NCBI GenBank assembly: GCA_000827325.1
Contig: KN832871.1
Coordinates: forward strand, 620,001-684,000
DNA from: Oidiodendron maius Zn
Lineage: Eukaryota > Ascomycota > Leotiomycetes > Myxotrichaceae
Reading direction: 5' to 3'
DNA length: 64,000 nt
Shown: positions 1 to 10,948 of the stretch, piece by piece
Layout: each line of letters starts with the position of its first letter
Position numbering within the stretch: the stretch's first letter is position 1
Made by a program: the position numbers and the translations under genes
Notes under the pieces: generated by a model
What the model saw: only the letters and a program-made list of their open reading frames with translations
Told to the model about the DNA's origin: nothing
The model's database searches: none

Positions 1-1424
1 GCACCTGGAGCAGCTCCCTCCCTGCCGCCTGGTACTGTCGTCAGGGTGTCTTGTTCCTGGCGGGCCATCATGAGCCTCTTCTTGTTTTGCTGCTCAAGAA
101 GCATTAGTTGCGTCTGATAATCTTGTAGCGCATGGTTGCCGCCAGGCTGGGCTCCCTGTTGGCCTGCAGCCCGCAGCCCATTGGCCATTTCACCTGCGTT
201 GTAATACCCTGCAATCGCGCCAGTATCTTGTCCTTGGGCCATCATAGGCGATCCTTGGTTTGCAGGTCCGCCAGCAGCTGGCATGCCTTTACCTGGCATC
301 TGGTTTGCTTGTTGCTGGGCCAATCCAGCCTGGTACTGATTTAAGGTTCTAGCCTGTTGTGGGTTTGCGCCGCCAGGCATGTTCTGGAACTGCACAGATC
401 AACGTTAGATATAAATGAATGACATTGAATATCGCAGGGGAGCTGAGCGAAAATCGGTCTTGAGGAAAAGCTCTCTTACCTGCTGTGGCATTGGTTGCCC
501 TCTGCCGTTCGGCATTTGCTGAGGATTGAAACCATTACCTCCGCCATCGAGTCGTGGTCTCTTTGACGGAGAAGGGGCATTCTCGGCAGATCCAGGAGAC
601 CCAGGACGCTGCTGATCACCACCGGAAGGATCACGCTGCATCGCGTTCTTCTGCTGAATAAGTTGCATCTGCTGCGGGGTCCTAGTGTAGTTGGTTAGGC
701 AATGTAAGGAGACGCAAGATCAAATGCTTACTGATTTCTCGTCGTATTGTGAATGGCCTTCTGTCTGAGGTTATCTTGTTGGCCCATGTTCATCCCATTC
801 TGTTGGCTCATTCGCATCATCTGTTGATATTGCGCAGGCATCATCTGGCGCATCATCTGATTCTGCTGTTCCTGCCTCAGGCGTGATTGTTGCTGGTCAA
901 GATGTCAGTAGTGGACGCGACTGCATGGACGGGGAACAAACTTGTGTATGGTTGACATATTGTAACACGCTCCGACCATCTCCTTTGCCGCGTTGAGCAT
1001 TGAACATGTCCCAGAACAGACACCACCACTCATAGAGGAAACAACTCTCGGGGCAATCGCGAGGCACATCTGGCGCAGGAAGATCATCCGGTCTCTTGGA
1101 GTCTAGGTCATCTTTCGAGTCACCATCTGTGCCATCTTCGCCAGTGCCATTTCCCACGCCGTTTCCGTTGTTGTCCTGGCGTCTTCCGGGACTGTCCTTG
1201 ATAATCTTAATTGGCTGTTCGCTGTTGAGGAGCGACCTCGCGCAGTCGAACATGCCGTTTCGGATGAAGTATTCATAGATGTATGTATTGAGCTGCTGGC
1301 GCTGGTTGTCGTTCGCAGGCATGGGAGGGCGGATGATTCCGCCGGGTGCGCCACTGTTCATCATGGGCATGCCACCGACTGGGCCGCCCATGGCATTCAT
1401 ACCGCCCATATTTACGTTGTTCAT
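1..1424 (-). CDS. somA: SomA/Flo8-like LisH transcriptional regulator (5' part, runs off left edge)
   Basis: Partial gene; the C-terminal part lies beyond base 1. Exons on the minus strand are 942-1424, 732-892, 480-681 and 389-1 (continuing), all in frame. The N-terminus is Gly/Met-rich. It is followed by a LisH dimerisation motif at about residues 40-70 (core QLNTYIYEYFIRNGMFDCAR) and then a conserved EWWCLFWDMFNAQRGKGD block. Later exons are Gln/Met-rich with an SPSKRPRLDGG nuclear-localisation-like patch and end in the conserved QDYQTQLMLLEQQNKKR block. This architecture is that of Flo8 (yeast) and SomA/Som1 (Aspergillus, Magnaporthe), nuclear regulators acting downstream of cAMP-PKA in adhesion, conidiation and infection development. 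The assignment rests on recalled family motifs; the missing 3' end leaves the C-terminus unseen. Confidence 0.85.
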
Positions 1425-2816
1425 GGTGACAACTTACGTCCGCGACGGAGTGATGGTCGATGAGGGTTGGTGGACGCCTTTTCCGCAAGCCACCGAACCC
1501 TTCAATGGCGGAACGGTTTCAGCCGAAGTGCGTCGACGGCAGGTGTCCAGACCGTCCAGCTCACGATGGGAAAGTAAGTCGGGAGCGCCAATTTTGCGAA
1601 GACAGAGACGTCGGCAGCGCGAAGGAGGCGCGGAGTCGTTGTCGTCGCCACCGCTGACCGATGCTGCGGACAACTGTCTGCAATAGCCACCCTTTTTTGC
1701 GAAGGCGATGCGATCGGCGCGTTGCTCAAGGGCCAAGCGAGGGTGGCAGAGGAGCAAGGCCGAGTCGGAAGGGAAGTCGACGAGATGCCCTCAGCAAGAA
1801 GAAGTTGAGCCCGGCGCAGGTTTCGAGGGCGTGGAGGTGCTTGAAGGCCGCGTCGAGGATTATGGGGAAGAGAGTGCTTTTCGGACGATGGGGGTCGGTG
1901 GACTTCTGACGCTACGGCTGCCGCGTTTATCTCAGCACAGAACTTCGGTGCAGAGGCAAGGCTGGTTAAGCATCTGACGACGGAGAAAATTGGCCAGACG
2001 CCACCACCGGAGGTTCCAGTGCAATCAGGGCAACGAGAAGCGCTTGGGAGCGAGGCGGAAAGGGATGTTTGGATAAGGCAAATGGATTGCGAGAGGGATA
2101 TCGTAGAGGGAAAAAGTGGCAGAAGTGTTGCCGTCGAACCGCGCAGGCGTATTTCTCATCCGGTTAATCCAGATCGGGACTAGTGCACTGGCCGCCCTAT
2201 CGGTCTGACCAGACGATGTGATATCTGTGAGATTTGTGATATTGGGGATGTGATATTTAAGCAGCAGATGACAAGGACAACGACCTGGTCGGCACGATGA
2301 CTTAGACCGAGCCGATGGAAGTGATATATGGCTGCTAATGTGGCCGGTGAGCGCCGATCAAAATGGTGTGTTCTGGCACCGGGGAGAACTTCCAACGGCT
2401 TTGTCAGGGGCTCCGTGCTTAAAGTGGCGAGCTATCAACACATGTGGCACCGCAACTGATACAGGAGATTCACGAGCTGGTCACTTATTTATAGAAGAGC
2501 CAGAGGGCATTCGCCTTGCATCTATCGTTGCGACTGCCCCGCCATACCCATTTGGAGATCTCCAGCAGTTTTTCAAGTTGGCGGTGTCAAATCACGTGAT
2601 ATTCATCAAAACGCTTTCCGCGGGTGCAGGGGATTCATATCTGGGACTCGTGAGGGGTGGAGAGGGGTGAAGAGGTAAGTGAGATTCCTCATGTGGGATG
2701 CGAGAGAAGGAATATAGGCACGCCCACATACGGGTATGATACAGTCATTTCAAAGCCTGCCCTAAATGCTTTCCAACAATCCGTAAACGCCAAAACGCTC
2801 TACGCAATGCTCTGCC
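1425..2816. promoter_or_regulatory. Upstream region of the somA-like gene
   Basis: This 1.4 kb lies between the start of the SomA-like gene and the 3' end of the BET3 gene, both read leftward, so it should hold the somA promoter and 5' leader plus the BET3 terminator. The left part is GC-rich with overlapping open frames on both strands that resemble no protein I know. Five copies of the heptamer GTGATAT lie at 2218, 2236, 2250, 2321 and 2596. A long, complex upstream region is usual for developmental regulators of this type. Confidence 0.4.
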
Positions 2817-3557
2817 TCAGTCGTCGTCAACTGGCATCTCGTCGTCGATGTACCGTATCAGCGATATCCTCATCTCAGTGGAGTCATTTCCCCTCAATAC
2901 GTCGCTAATGAAGTGCGCCTCGACTTGCATCTGCACCATTTCTAGGGCGCCCCTCAAGACTCCACAGAATATATTTGAATACCACAGCTCGTCCTGAGCC
3001 CTACCATCATCTGGGAGCTCGACGAAATCCGCAAGAGGATTCTCGTCAAAGATGAGCGAGAATTGCTTATTATCGCTTGTCCAGTTTGTGACCGCAGGCG
3101 TGATGTTGAGAAAAATCTTGAACCCGACCTGCGAGGGTTAGATGGGATGACCAAAGTTGGGAATGGTCGACAAGCCTTCGCAATCATTTCCGCAGTCTCC
3201 CTAAAATTTGAACATCTATTCATAGTATTGGATTTTGCAAGGTAGTCTTCAATGAGCCGTAGACCGATATTATAACCCATCTTGTCCAGTTGTTTGTTCA
3301 CCTCGATGTAATCACTTTCATAGTCCTTGCACAACTGCGCGACGATTGTGCCATAGGTCAGAGTCACCAACTCGGCGTTGACTTTATCTACCCGACTCCT
3401 GACTAAACATCAGTCTTAACTCGTATATAGTAGCTCTCATTTAGAAGCACTCACTTCCATACCCTATAGATGCTGTTAGTGTGACGTTCATGCCGTTAGG
3501 ATTGGGATAGCAGGCAGCTCACTCTTCTCCTATCCGCGCAGCTTTTGACGACGCCAT
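2817..3557 (-). CDS. bet3: TRAPP complex subunit Bet3 (TRAPPC3)
   Basis: Four exons (3523-3557, 3455-3463, 3176-3398, 2817-3128) give 192 residues, the normal Bet3 length. The product begins MASSKAARIGEE, continues VWKSRVDKVNAELVTLTYG, and contains the KQLDKMGYNIGLRLIEDYLA helix and NRCSNFRETAEMIAK. The Cys of that segment corresponds to the buried, acylated cysteine of Bet3. It ends with the FCGVLRGALEMVQMQVEA signature and an acidic tail. Bet3 is the core subunit of the TRAPP tethering complexes, which act as exchange factors for Ypt1/Rab1 in ER-Golgi traffic and autophagy. Two oddities: exon 2 is only 9 nt, and the last intron (3129-3175) starts with GC (GCTTGT) rather than GT. Both are needed to keep the frame and the conserved residues. 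Confidence 0.95.
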
Positions 3558-3814
3558 GAGGAATGCCCTCTCAGCTACTTGTAATCAAAGCTGAATATCT
3601 GCTGTCGGGTTTGGGTATCAAGCATAGGACATGCCACTGTTTAAATGTTCACGAGAAGCTGTGGATCTGCCGCGTTCAGCCGCCCCATGTCGGTGAACAT
3701 TTAGCTCGCCTGCCAAAAAATAACGAGCTTTGAAAACAGAGTCAACACCACATCCAGCCCAGATTCCTACCCTCCAAACGCCACCTTGATTACTAGGACT
3801 CTTCAGCTGTAATT

Positions 3815-5052
3815 ATGTCGGCAGAGAAGCGCCCTGCCTCAGATGCGTTTGGTTCGTCACAACTAGTGGTAAAACGGCCAAACCTTGGAAATAATAGCAA
3901 GGCCGTTGCAGTCGCAAATGGGTCAGGAGGAAATGGCGCTCTTATACAAACGGTACGAACGCCTGTTTGGAGATATAGGCTCTAGTCTATATATCACTCA
4001 GAGCACTTTGCTAATAAACAGCAATAGGTCCCTCGGACAAGTGGCTTAGAGGCTCCAGTCATGGAACTTACTGGTCATACTGGGGAGGTCTTCTGTGGAC
4101 AGTTTGACCCCAATGGTAACTATATTGCCTCCGGTTCAATGGATAGATCCATTAGTGAGTTCCATCAGGTCACGCATATCCATGTATACTAATGCCTCTC
4201 AGTGCTATGGAGAACCTACGGCGCGTGCGAGAACTATGGTACTCTGAGTGGTCATAAGGGCGCAGTATTGGATTTACGTTGGTCGCGGGATTCAAGGGTG
4301 TTATTTTCTGCATCTGCAGATATGCACCTGGCAAGCTGGGATCTAGAGACCGGCAATAGAATACGGAGACACGTTGGGCACGAGGAGATCATTAATACCA
4401 TGGATACGAGCAAGAGAGGGGAGGAACTGCTGATCAGCGGCTCAGACGATGGCTATATTGGCATATGGGATCCTCGGACAAAATCAGCTGTCGACTTCAT
4501 AGAGACAGAATTCCCCGTTACAGCAGTGGCACTATCTGAGGCAGGGAACGAGGTGTACTCTGGAGGAATTGACAATGACATCAGGGTCTGGGATATGAGG
4601 AGAAAAGCTGTGGTCTACTCGATGCTGGGGCACACCGATACCATAACATCGCTTCGCGTGTCGCCGGATTCTCAAACCTTATTATCAAATTCGATGGACT
4701 CGACCGTTCGAACTTGGGATATCAGACCTTTCGCTCCAACCGAAAGGCATGTGCGAACTTTCGACGGTGCTCCTGCTGGCGTGGAGAAGAACCTCATCAA
4801 GGCCAGCTGGGGGTCGGATGGGAAGAAGGTTGCTGCAGGCGCCGGAGATGGCACCGTTGTGATATGGAACAGCGAGACCGGAAAGTTGATGTACAAGCTG
4901 CCTGGACACAAGGGGACGGTTAATTTTGCCGAGCTGTCTCCATCTTCAGATCCTATTAGTAAGTACCCTCCTATTATTTTGGTTTATCTAACCAGACCAT
5001 AGTCCTTTCCGGTTCATCAGACAGGAATATGCTTTTGGGCGAACTGAAATGA
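3815..5052 (+). CDS. U5 snRNP 40 kDa WD40 protein (SNRNP40/Cwf17/Spf38-like)
   Basis: Exons 3815-3952, 4028-4154, 4203-4958 and 5003-5052 encode 356 residues. A short low-complexity N-terminus (MSAEKRPASDAFGSSQ) precedes seven WD40 repeats, starting at MELTGHTGEVFCGQFDPNG and with visible GH...WD spacings such as SGSDDGYIGIWDPRTKS and SGGIDNDIRVWDMRRK. The last repeat ends ILSGSSDRNMLLGELK. The N-terminal Pro-Asn/Lys region, length and repeat sequence match the U5-40K protein (human SNRNP40, S. pombe Cwf17/Spf38), which binds Prp8 in the U5 snRNP and the activated spliceosome. WD40 proteins are easily confused, but the alignment-like match runs the whole length. Introns are canonical GT-AG. 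Confidence 0.88.
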
Positions 5053-6416
5053 GGCATCCATGTACGTTCGTGTAAGAGGATTGCACATGCCCATTAACAG
5101 CAGGTATGACAAGAGAGCTACTTGCCATTGTTGGGAAAGAGAAGAAGATCTGAGGATACTGAGGACGGCAGGATTTGAGGTCATGGCGCTCGATAACGGC
5201 AAAACCGGGTTGCCGCGGAGCGTGGACAAAATGCACCTTCATTCTCAAAACCGCTTGCATGTGTCAGGTCTTTGAAGGGCTGTGAAAGACGGCGTGGAAA
5301 CCAACCATGTGGATTAAAACTGTTCCTGTACAAAACTTACAACCGTTTTCAACGAAATGATTCCTCCTCTACCTATAGAACATTACCAGGCCGCTCTGCT
5401 CTCATTCACACAATATCCATTACAGCTTTACCCCTTATGCACTGGTCACATGACCTGCGGCTCGTTTGGCGCTGGAGGGCCGTTGAGGACCGTGTGAGGG
5501 CTAATGCAACATCATGGGAAACAGGCTGTATCGCTTGCATGCAGGAACATAAGGAAGGTCAAACCAAGCGCCCTCCTCGCCCGACTATCTGCGATGCGAC
5601 CTCGTAAGGGTGCGGCAAGTTCGTATGCCAAACGGTGGCCCGTCTTCAGGAGCTGGGGCGATTGGCTGTCCCACGGCCCAGATGAAACGCTCGCTTACAT
5701 CTTCAGGTCCGGCAAGCTCAGGCCTCCAGCCTCAGTCGGAGCCAAACACCTTCAAACCTGGTCTGTCCCAGAACCCCTCGTTTTGGCCCTCTGTCCCATT
5801 ACGCCCCTTGTTATTAATGAGGATGGGAGAGCGCCGTGGCCTGGCTTCCGACCTGGATGCTACTCCTGTGAGACAAGCCGAAATCCCGGTAGGCGTCTCC
5901 TTACATCCCGCGGAACCTCCCAATTCATATGTGAGCTGCAGTCGACGAGCAAGGCTCGTCTTTTTCTGCGGCGTGCTATTGAAATCAAAATATCCGTGCT
6001 GCGTGCGAAGCGTCTTCTGCTGTTTCAATTTATGCTCGTCCGATCGCTCCCTCGATACTCACTCGCTCCTTGATCTCATGTCTGTTGCTCTGCATCTACC
6101 TCCAAATATTATCTATCTTTCGAACACTTTCCGGCAATCCATTCATTGAAAAAGCGCGAACTTCCTAATCTATAGATACTGGAATCTTCTACATTCGCTA
6201 CCCGCATCACTCTCATCGACTCTAGACCTGTTCTGATACGCCACGCTGACATCGACGTTGGCGATCTTGACTCTGCTCATACTATATGTTGGAAGACTGA
6301 TGAACGTATACCAGTGAGGGCGTGAGTAACACCGAATACGCTTAAACGGCGGCATAGTCTGGAATTGGGGGATCTTTGAGGTAACATTCTGGGGAAGACA
6401 GAATAGCTCACTCGCC
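5053..6416. promoter_or_regulatory. Intergenic / upstream region of the PPxY membrane protein gene
   Basis: This 1.36 kb lies between two plus-strand genes. It contains open frames of about 180 codons at roughly 5504-6149 in two overlapping phases. Their predicted products have no recognisable domain, they overlap each other, and one starts only at a GTG. The pyrimidine-rich stretch from about 6000 to 6200 looks like a fungal transcription start region. A short unrecognised gene cannot be excluded. Confidence 0.35.
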
Positions 6417-7626
6417 ATGGCTCCTACACGACAAACTACGCCTAGGCGCTCGACTCCTGACAGGTCGACGGCACACACTCCGCTATCGACAGTTAAGAGA
6501 GTGAAGACCGGTGTACAGCAAATGTTCTCTGGACGTTCAAGTGTTGGGTCACAAAGCCTTTCCCCTGAAAGTCCAAAGACCCCGCGATTGCCACTCGACC
6601 TGAATAACCTATCCTCGACTCGGCTCGCTATGCCACACGCCTCGCGACTGGCCACAACTTCCTCTCCGCACTCTCTGCATCCATCATCTCGGTCTTCCAC
6701 GGAAACCGAAATCCCAACATCCTTCCAACCCACTGCCCCAGAGCCGGTGCACCAACACAGGGCATATAATGGCATTTCTGTCCTTTCAGTTCAAACTCGT
6801 CATCAAACTGGCCGCCGGTTCGTAGACCCTGCTGAACGGCAATTAGCAGAATTAGCGAATGAGGGACGACGACGGAGGCCTAAAACACATAATGTTGAAC
6901 GCAGACGTTCTTCAAGGGTAAAGAAGTCTAGGCTTAGGTCAAAGATACTGACATGCTTCATTTCGGGAGTGGTGAGTTGCTTGCAACAGTCTGCATTCTA
7001 TGTCATGCTGAACCAGACTAGGTCTTATTGGCTATCCTGGCTATCTATCTTGCTTTAGTTTTGTCGCCGCGAGATGTGACCCAGGAATTCCGCGTCCTGC
7101 TAATCCTAATACTCCTGGTCGCAGGAGTAATCTTTTGCCACTCCCTGGTCCGTCTCGTCCTCGCAATACTCAGTCCGCCGAAGCAACGGGATCTTGAGCT
7201 GCATCTACCGCAAATGGCTAGTGCAGGAGGTTACGCCAATCCATCAACACCTATTCGTGTCGCTCTGGCGCGCGACGAGGAAGCTATGGGTGTACAAAGC
7301 GAGGCGACAAAGCACCCACCCCCTGCATACGGACTCTGGAGAGAGAGCGTGGTACGTAATGCACTGAGATAGATAGTGCCAGGAGACTAACTTACAATCC
7401 ATAGAGAGTTGACCCGAACCGGATTTTCTGGCAACGCAATGAAACGGCGCAAGAGCGTCCTGACTCGCGCACAGACCGCCATCAAACAACAAACCGGCCC
7501 CCGTCCTATATCTCAGAAGACGGCGTGCACTATGTGCTAGAAGCACAGCCGAGATCAATTGCTCCTGCCGAAGACGTTCTGTTGCCGCCCCACCCAGCGG
7601 AGAGAACGCTGTGGCCATTAGCGTAG
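6417..7626 (+). CDS. Two-pass membrane protein with two PPxY motifs (candidate Rsp5/NEDD4 adaptor)
   Basis: Exons 6417-6971, 7022-7351 and 7405-7626 give 368 residues. The first ~165 residues are Ser/Thr/Pro/Arg-rich and probably disordered and cytosolic. A basic stretch (RRRRPKTHNVERRRSSRVKK) then precedes two hydrophobic segments, about residues 180-202 (FISGVVLLAILAIYLALVL) and 211-235 (VLLILILLVAGVIFCHSLV). The C-terminal tail carries two PPxY motifs, HPPPAYGLW and NRPPSYISEDGVHYVLEA, the ligand of WW domains in Rsp5/NEDD4 ubiquitin ligases. Both termini would be cytosolic, with the short loop outside. The protein looks like a conserved fungal family without a name known to me. The adaptor role is inferred from the PY motifs and topology, by analogy with yeast Bsd2, Tre1 and Ear1. 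Confidence 0.75.
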
Positions 7627-8705
7627 GCATTGCAAACTGACTTGTGGGATAATGGAGTTCTGGCTGTGTTTTCGAGTTTCTGTTCCAAAAGTGAGGTCTG
7701 GGATAGGCGTTCGGCATGTGACCGATATCAGGACACAGAACAGGGGCTAATAGGTTGGGATGTTTATATTCGTGCCCCTCAGGGATTAAGCTAGTAGTGT
7801 AATAACAACGAGTGCACGACATGAGACCTGTAACAGAGACAATAGCATGTGATAGTGCCTTGACCTTTATCTATTGATGTCGACCGCCGTCCTGCGGGGT
7901 CTGATCTCGTATTGCCCATTGCACGTTTCTTGCGCACGTATCTCTCGGCCATTAATGGAAATCTCAGGGGTCATAGCTCGGTCGTTCGGTCGTGGGTCAC
8001 GTGTCGGCTCCTTGCCACGATTTCCCTCGGCCGGCTCCTCTATCGTTGCCACTAAACCCGATTCACTGCCGCTAGAGCGTCCGATCTGGTGTAGAGTTTT
8101 CCTTGGGTCGGTGGCAGTCTGCCCCCGACTCCTCCAAAACATCTCACAGAATCACCATACGGACAGCTTGGACCTGCGACGTTGCTACTCGGGAGGAAGA
8201 AGGAAGTCGGAAGACGTAGCTGTTGTGAAGGAAGAAGGTTCAGGATAGAAGGATTTTACGCAAGGAAGATACTGTAAGTGAGACAAACCTCCCCCATTGC
8301 CGTCTTCTTCCTGTGAGCTCTCCATGGCCTCTATGAGGTGGCACATCTGCTCCCGTACCGTCTTACCATCTCGACCCCGCGGTGGATCTTCGAACGACGC
8401 CGCTCACCTTCCTCGATCTCTCGTCTGCTCGACTCGCACAGGATTTATGCATGCTGCAGCCTCGCGACCGCTTGTCATGCAACTTCACAACCGTTGAGAC
8501 TACGCCGACCGCCTGCGTCCTCACAAGTCCCTCGCGTACAACAAATATGCCCGCGACAACGGTCGAGGAATGGTTACAAGCAGACCGCGCAGATGGGCCG
8601 CCTCACAGGTGCCGGAAGATCCTCCGGGAGTGGGCCACGGACGACGGCTCGTTCGTGACTTGTCTTGCTGACGATGGTTCCCAGCAGACCCACAAACTCA
8701 TCGCC
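7627..8705. promoter_or_regulatory. Intergenic region upstream of the Gis2-like gene, with one small minus-strand ORF
   Basis: Apart from the small minus-strand frame at 7867-8142, listed separately, no gene is evident. The part from about 8270 to 8705 is pyrimidine-rich and probably carries the 5' leader of the zinc-knuckle gene. The frame of that gene stays open upstream to an ATG at 8382. The conserved protein, however, begins at MSSLSRRACFKCG (8706), so the upstream codons are more likely leader than coding. Confidence 0.4.
7867..8142 (-). CDS. Small hypothetical protein, 91 aa
   Basis: A single-exon frame from ATG to TAA on the minus strand, lying between the PPxY gene and the zinc-knuckle gene. 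The product is hydrophilic and charged (MFWRSRGQTATDPRKTLHQ... SESGLVATIEEPAEG...) with no signal peptide, membrane segment or known motif. A pyrimidine-rich stretch sits upstream of the start, as in many fungal genes, which is the main reason to keep it. It could equally be a chance frame; a plus-strand frame of similar length overlaps it. Confidence 0.3.
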   Translation of the reverse strand: MFWRSRGQTATDPRKTLHQIGRSSGSESGLVATIEEPAEGNRGKEPTRDPRPNDRAMTPEISINGREIRAQETCNGQYEIRPRRTAVDINR

Positions 8706-9564
8706 ATGTCGTCTCTGTCACGCCGTGCTTGCTTTAAGTGCGGAAACGTTGGGCATTTTGCTGAAGTGTGCTCCTCGGCTGAGCGTCTTTGCTACAACTG
8801 CAAGCAGCCAGGCATGCGCCCCACTTCTCTCCATGACGCCTACTCTAACATGCAATAGGCCACGAGTCCAATGGCTGCCCGCTGCCACGAACGACTGAAG
8901 CCAAACAATGCTACCATTGCCAAGGTCTTGGTCACGTGCAAAGCGACTGTCCTACTCTCCGCCTTAGCGGCGCTGGCACCAGTGGACGCTGCTATTCGTG
9001 CGGACAGGTTGGCCATCTAGCTCGTTCTTGCCCTAACCCTGTTGGTGCCGGCGCTGTGCCGGGAGCTGGACGTGGCATTGGCGGTGCCCGAGGCGGGTAC
9101 AGTGGAGGATTTGTTCCTCGAGGAGGTTTCAGTGGCCCTCGTCCCGCTACCTGCTATAAATGCGGGGGTCCAAACCACTTTGCACGAGACTGTGAGTGAA
9201 ATTTTGACTCGCTTGGCCGATTATATTAAACTAACTCCTCGTTTTAGGCCAGGCTCAGGCGATGAAATGCTATGCCTGCGGTAAGCTGGGTCATATATCA
9301 CGTGAGTAGTTGTGTGGAATTTTCGAGATATGAATGCTGACGTGAATATTCAGGTGACTGCACCGCTCCGAATGGCGGACCACTCAACACTGCTGGCAAG
9401 ACCTGCTACCAGTGCGGCGAGAATGGCCATAGTAAGTTTTGTGTCCGTTTCGTGTCTTGCAAAACTAACTCCATACAGTTTCCCGCGACTGCCCTCAGAA
9501 GGCTACAAACGGTGATATTAGTGGTGTGGCGCCTGTGGTGGCACCGGTTGCCCCTATCGCGTAG
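8706..9564 (+). CDS. gis2: Zinc-knuckle nucleic-acid-binding protein Gis2/CNBP/Byr3-like
   Basis: Five exons (8706-8811, 8859-9191, 9248-9301, 9354-9431, 9479-9564) encode 218 residues with seven CCHC zinc knuckles (CX2CX4HX4C): CFKCGNVGHFAEVC, CYNCKQPGHESNGC, CYHCQGLGHVQSDC, CYSCGQVGHLARSC, CYKCGGPNHFARDC, CYACGKLGHISRDC and CYQCGENGHISRDC. An RG/GG-rich linker (GRGIGGARGGYSGG) lies between knuckles 4 and 5. This is the architecture of yeast Gis2, fission yeast Byr3 and animal CNBP, which bind single-stranded nucleic acid and polysomes and affect mRNA translation and stress granules. The ATG at 8706 is chosen because conserved sequence starts there. Intron 1 (8812-8858) has a GC donor (GCATGC) and a good CTAAC branch site; the other introns are GT-AG. 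Confidence 0.93.
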
Positions 9565-10948
9565 GTTCGGCGACGGACCTCCACTGCTCGATAGGCCACG
9601 ATGAACTATCGACCAAGGTGTGGTAATTGATCATCGGATCTCCTTTTCTGTTTTTGGACATTGAACATACCGTGAATGGCACTCCCCGCTCGTTACAAGG
9701 GCCATTTTGCATTGCGCGTGGACACTGGATTTGCCCTCTCAGCAGCATCAAGAATGTCTTATGTGCGATGCGAATTGCCCCTTTTGCATATTTTGGCTCG
9801 GCATACGAAAAGATTCATCAGAGATTCTCAAATAATTCACGGATTTGCTTTCTCGGCGCCTGGTCTTCCCATGGTTCAACATGCACACCCCCAAAAGCGT
9901 TTTGCACGGTATTCATTTCCTACCTTACGAACTGGCAACCCGGTAGATAACCTTTGACACCTTACACGACGTTGACGTGGCGTTATAATAACTTGTGGTC
10001 CTTTTGCAAATAGAGCCTGCCCGCCTAGGCAGCGCTGGAACCAAAATCAATCACATGGAGAGGCCGTAGACGGAGGGATGGAGGTAGGGATGAGTAAGTG
10101 GACTGGCGATGATTTAGGGATAGTGGGATGGACGGAGGATTACTCAGTGGGGGAAAGACCGTCGATAGCAGCGTGACATTCAAATCGATGTTGAGTCTCA
10201 AGGTTGTTTCTCAATTTAATTAAGCACCTTCATTGATAGCCATGTGTTTCCTTCCCTGTGAGTGTTACTGACCCGATTCTAACATGAGTTAAACTACCTA
10301 CAAAGTCTACTCAGCTTAGGAATGTCCTGTTGCTGCAGTGCCTATGAGCAACAAATATGCTGATACACATGCCGCATCATCCGCCAAAATAATATTCGAC
10401 TTCACAGTCCTTTATACTACAGAAGTTCCATTTGTTGGTATCGCTACGTGGTATCATTCCAGATGAAGTTCGAGGTGGAACATTCTGTCTCGTGACCAAG
10501 CAAGTCCGCATCTAGTAAGGCCTCAGCTCTTTCCTTCCAACCTATCCTAACTACTTCCCTCTCTCTGCCTTCGTGATACAAGCATCTCAAATTTCAATAT
10601 CAGTGCGACCCCTCCATATGTAGAACTTTTGGTCTCCAAGCCAGTTATACTCAGCGGTCAACGATCGGGATAAGTTTGAGGGCATCCCTAAATTTTGTCC
10701 TCGAGAACTCCCACGCTTTTGTGGGACACAGATTCTGCCGATAACTGAGCCTGTTATTGTCTCCATTTCACATTAGTACTATTTCTTTCAGTTTCTTTCA
10801 TTCTCCTAATATTCCATCACCTCTCATGCTCAACTTTCTCCCCGCACAAGTTTTAACAGCTGTTTAACGTCGCTTCTGATATTAATTCTCCTCTGCGTTT
10901 CCATTGCAGCCATTGAGACGTCTTCGTCTTCCTCAGACTTCCACAATC
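9565..10948. promoter_or_regulatory. Intergenic / upstream region of the DMC1 gene
   Basis: 1.4 kb between two plus-strand genes. It holds the 3' end of the zinc-knuckle gene and the promoter of DMC1. A purine-rich run (repeated GGGATGGA/GGGATGAG-like words, about 10070-10140) and a long C/T-rich stretch (about 10530-10860) just before the DMC1 start are visible. No protein-coding signal is convincing on either strand. Confidence 0.4.

Noticed and set aside
5504-6149. Overlapping 179- and 189-codon open frames in the spacer before the PPxY gene
   Set aside because: Two phases are open together, one opens only with GTG, no domain or signal is visible, and the composition looks like a leader or promoter region.
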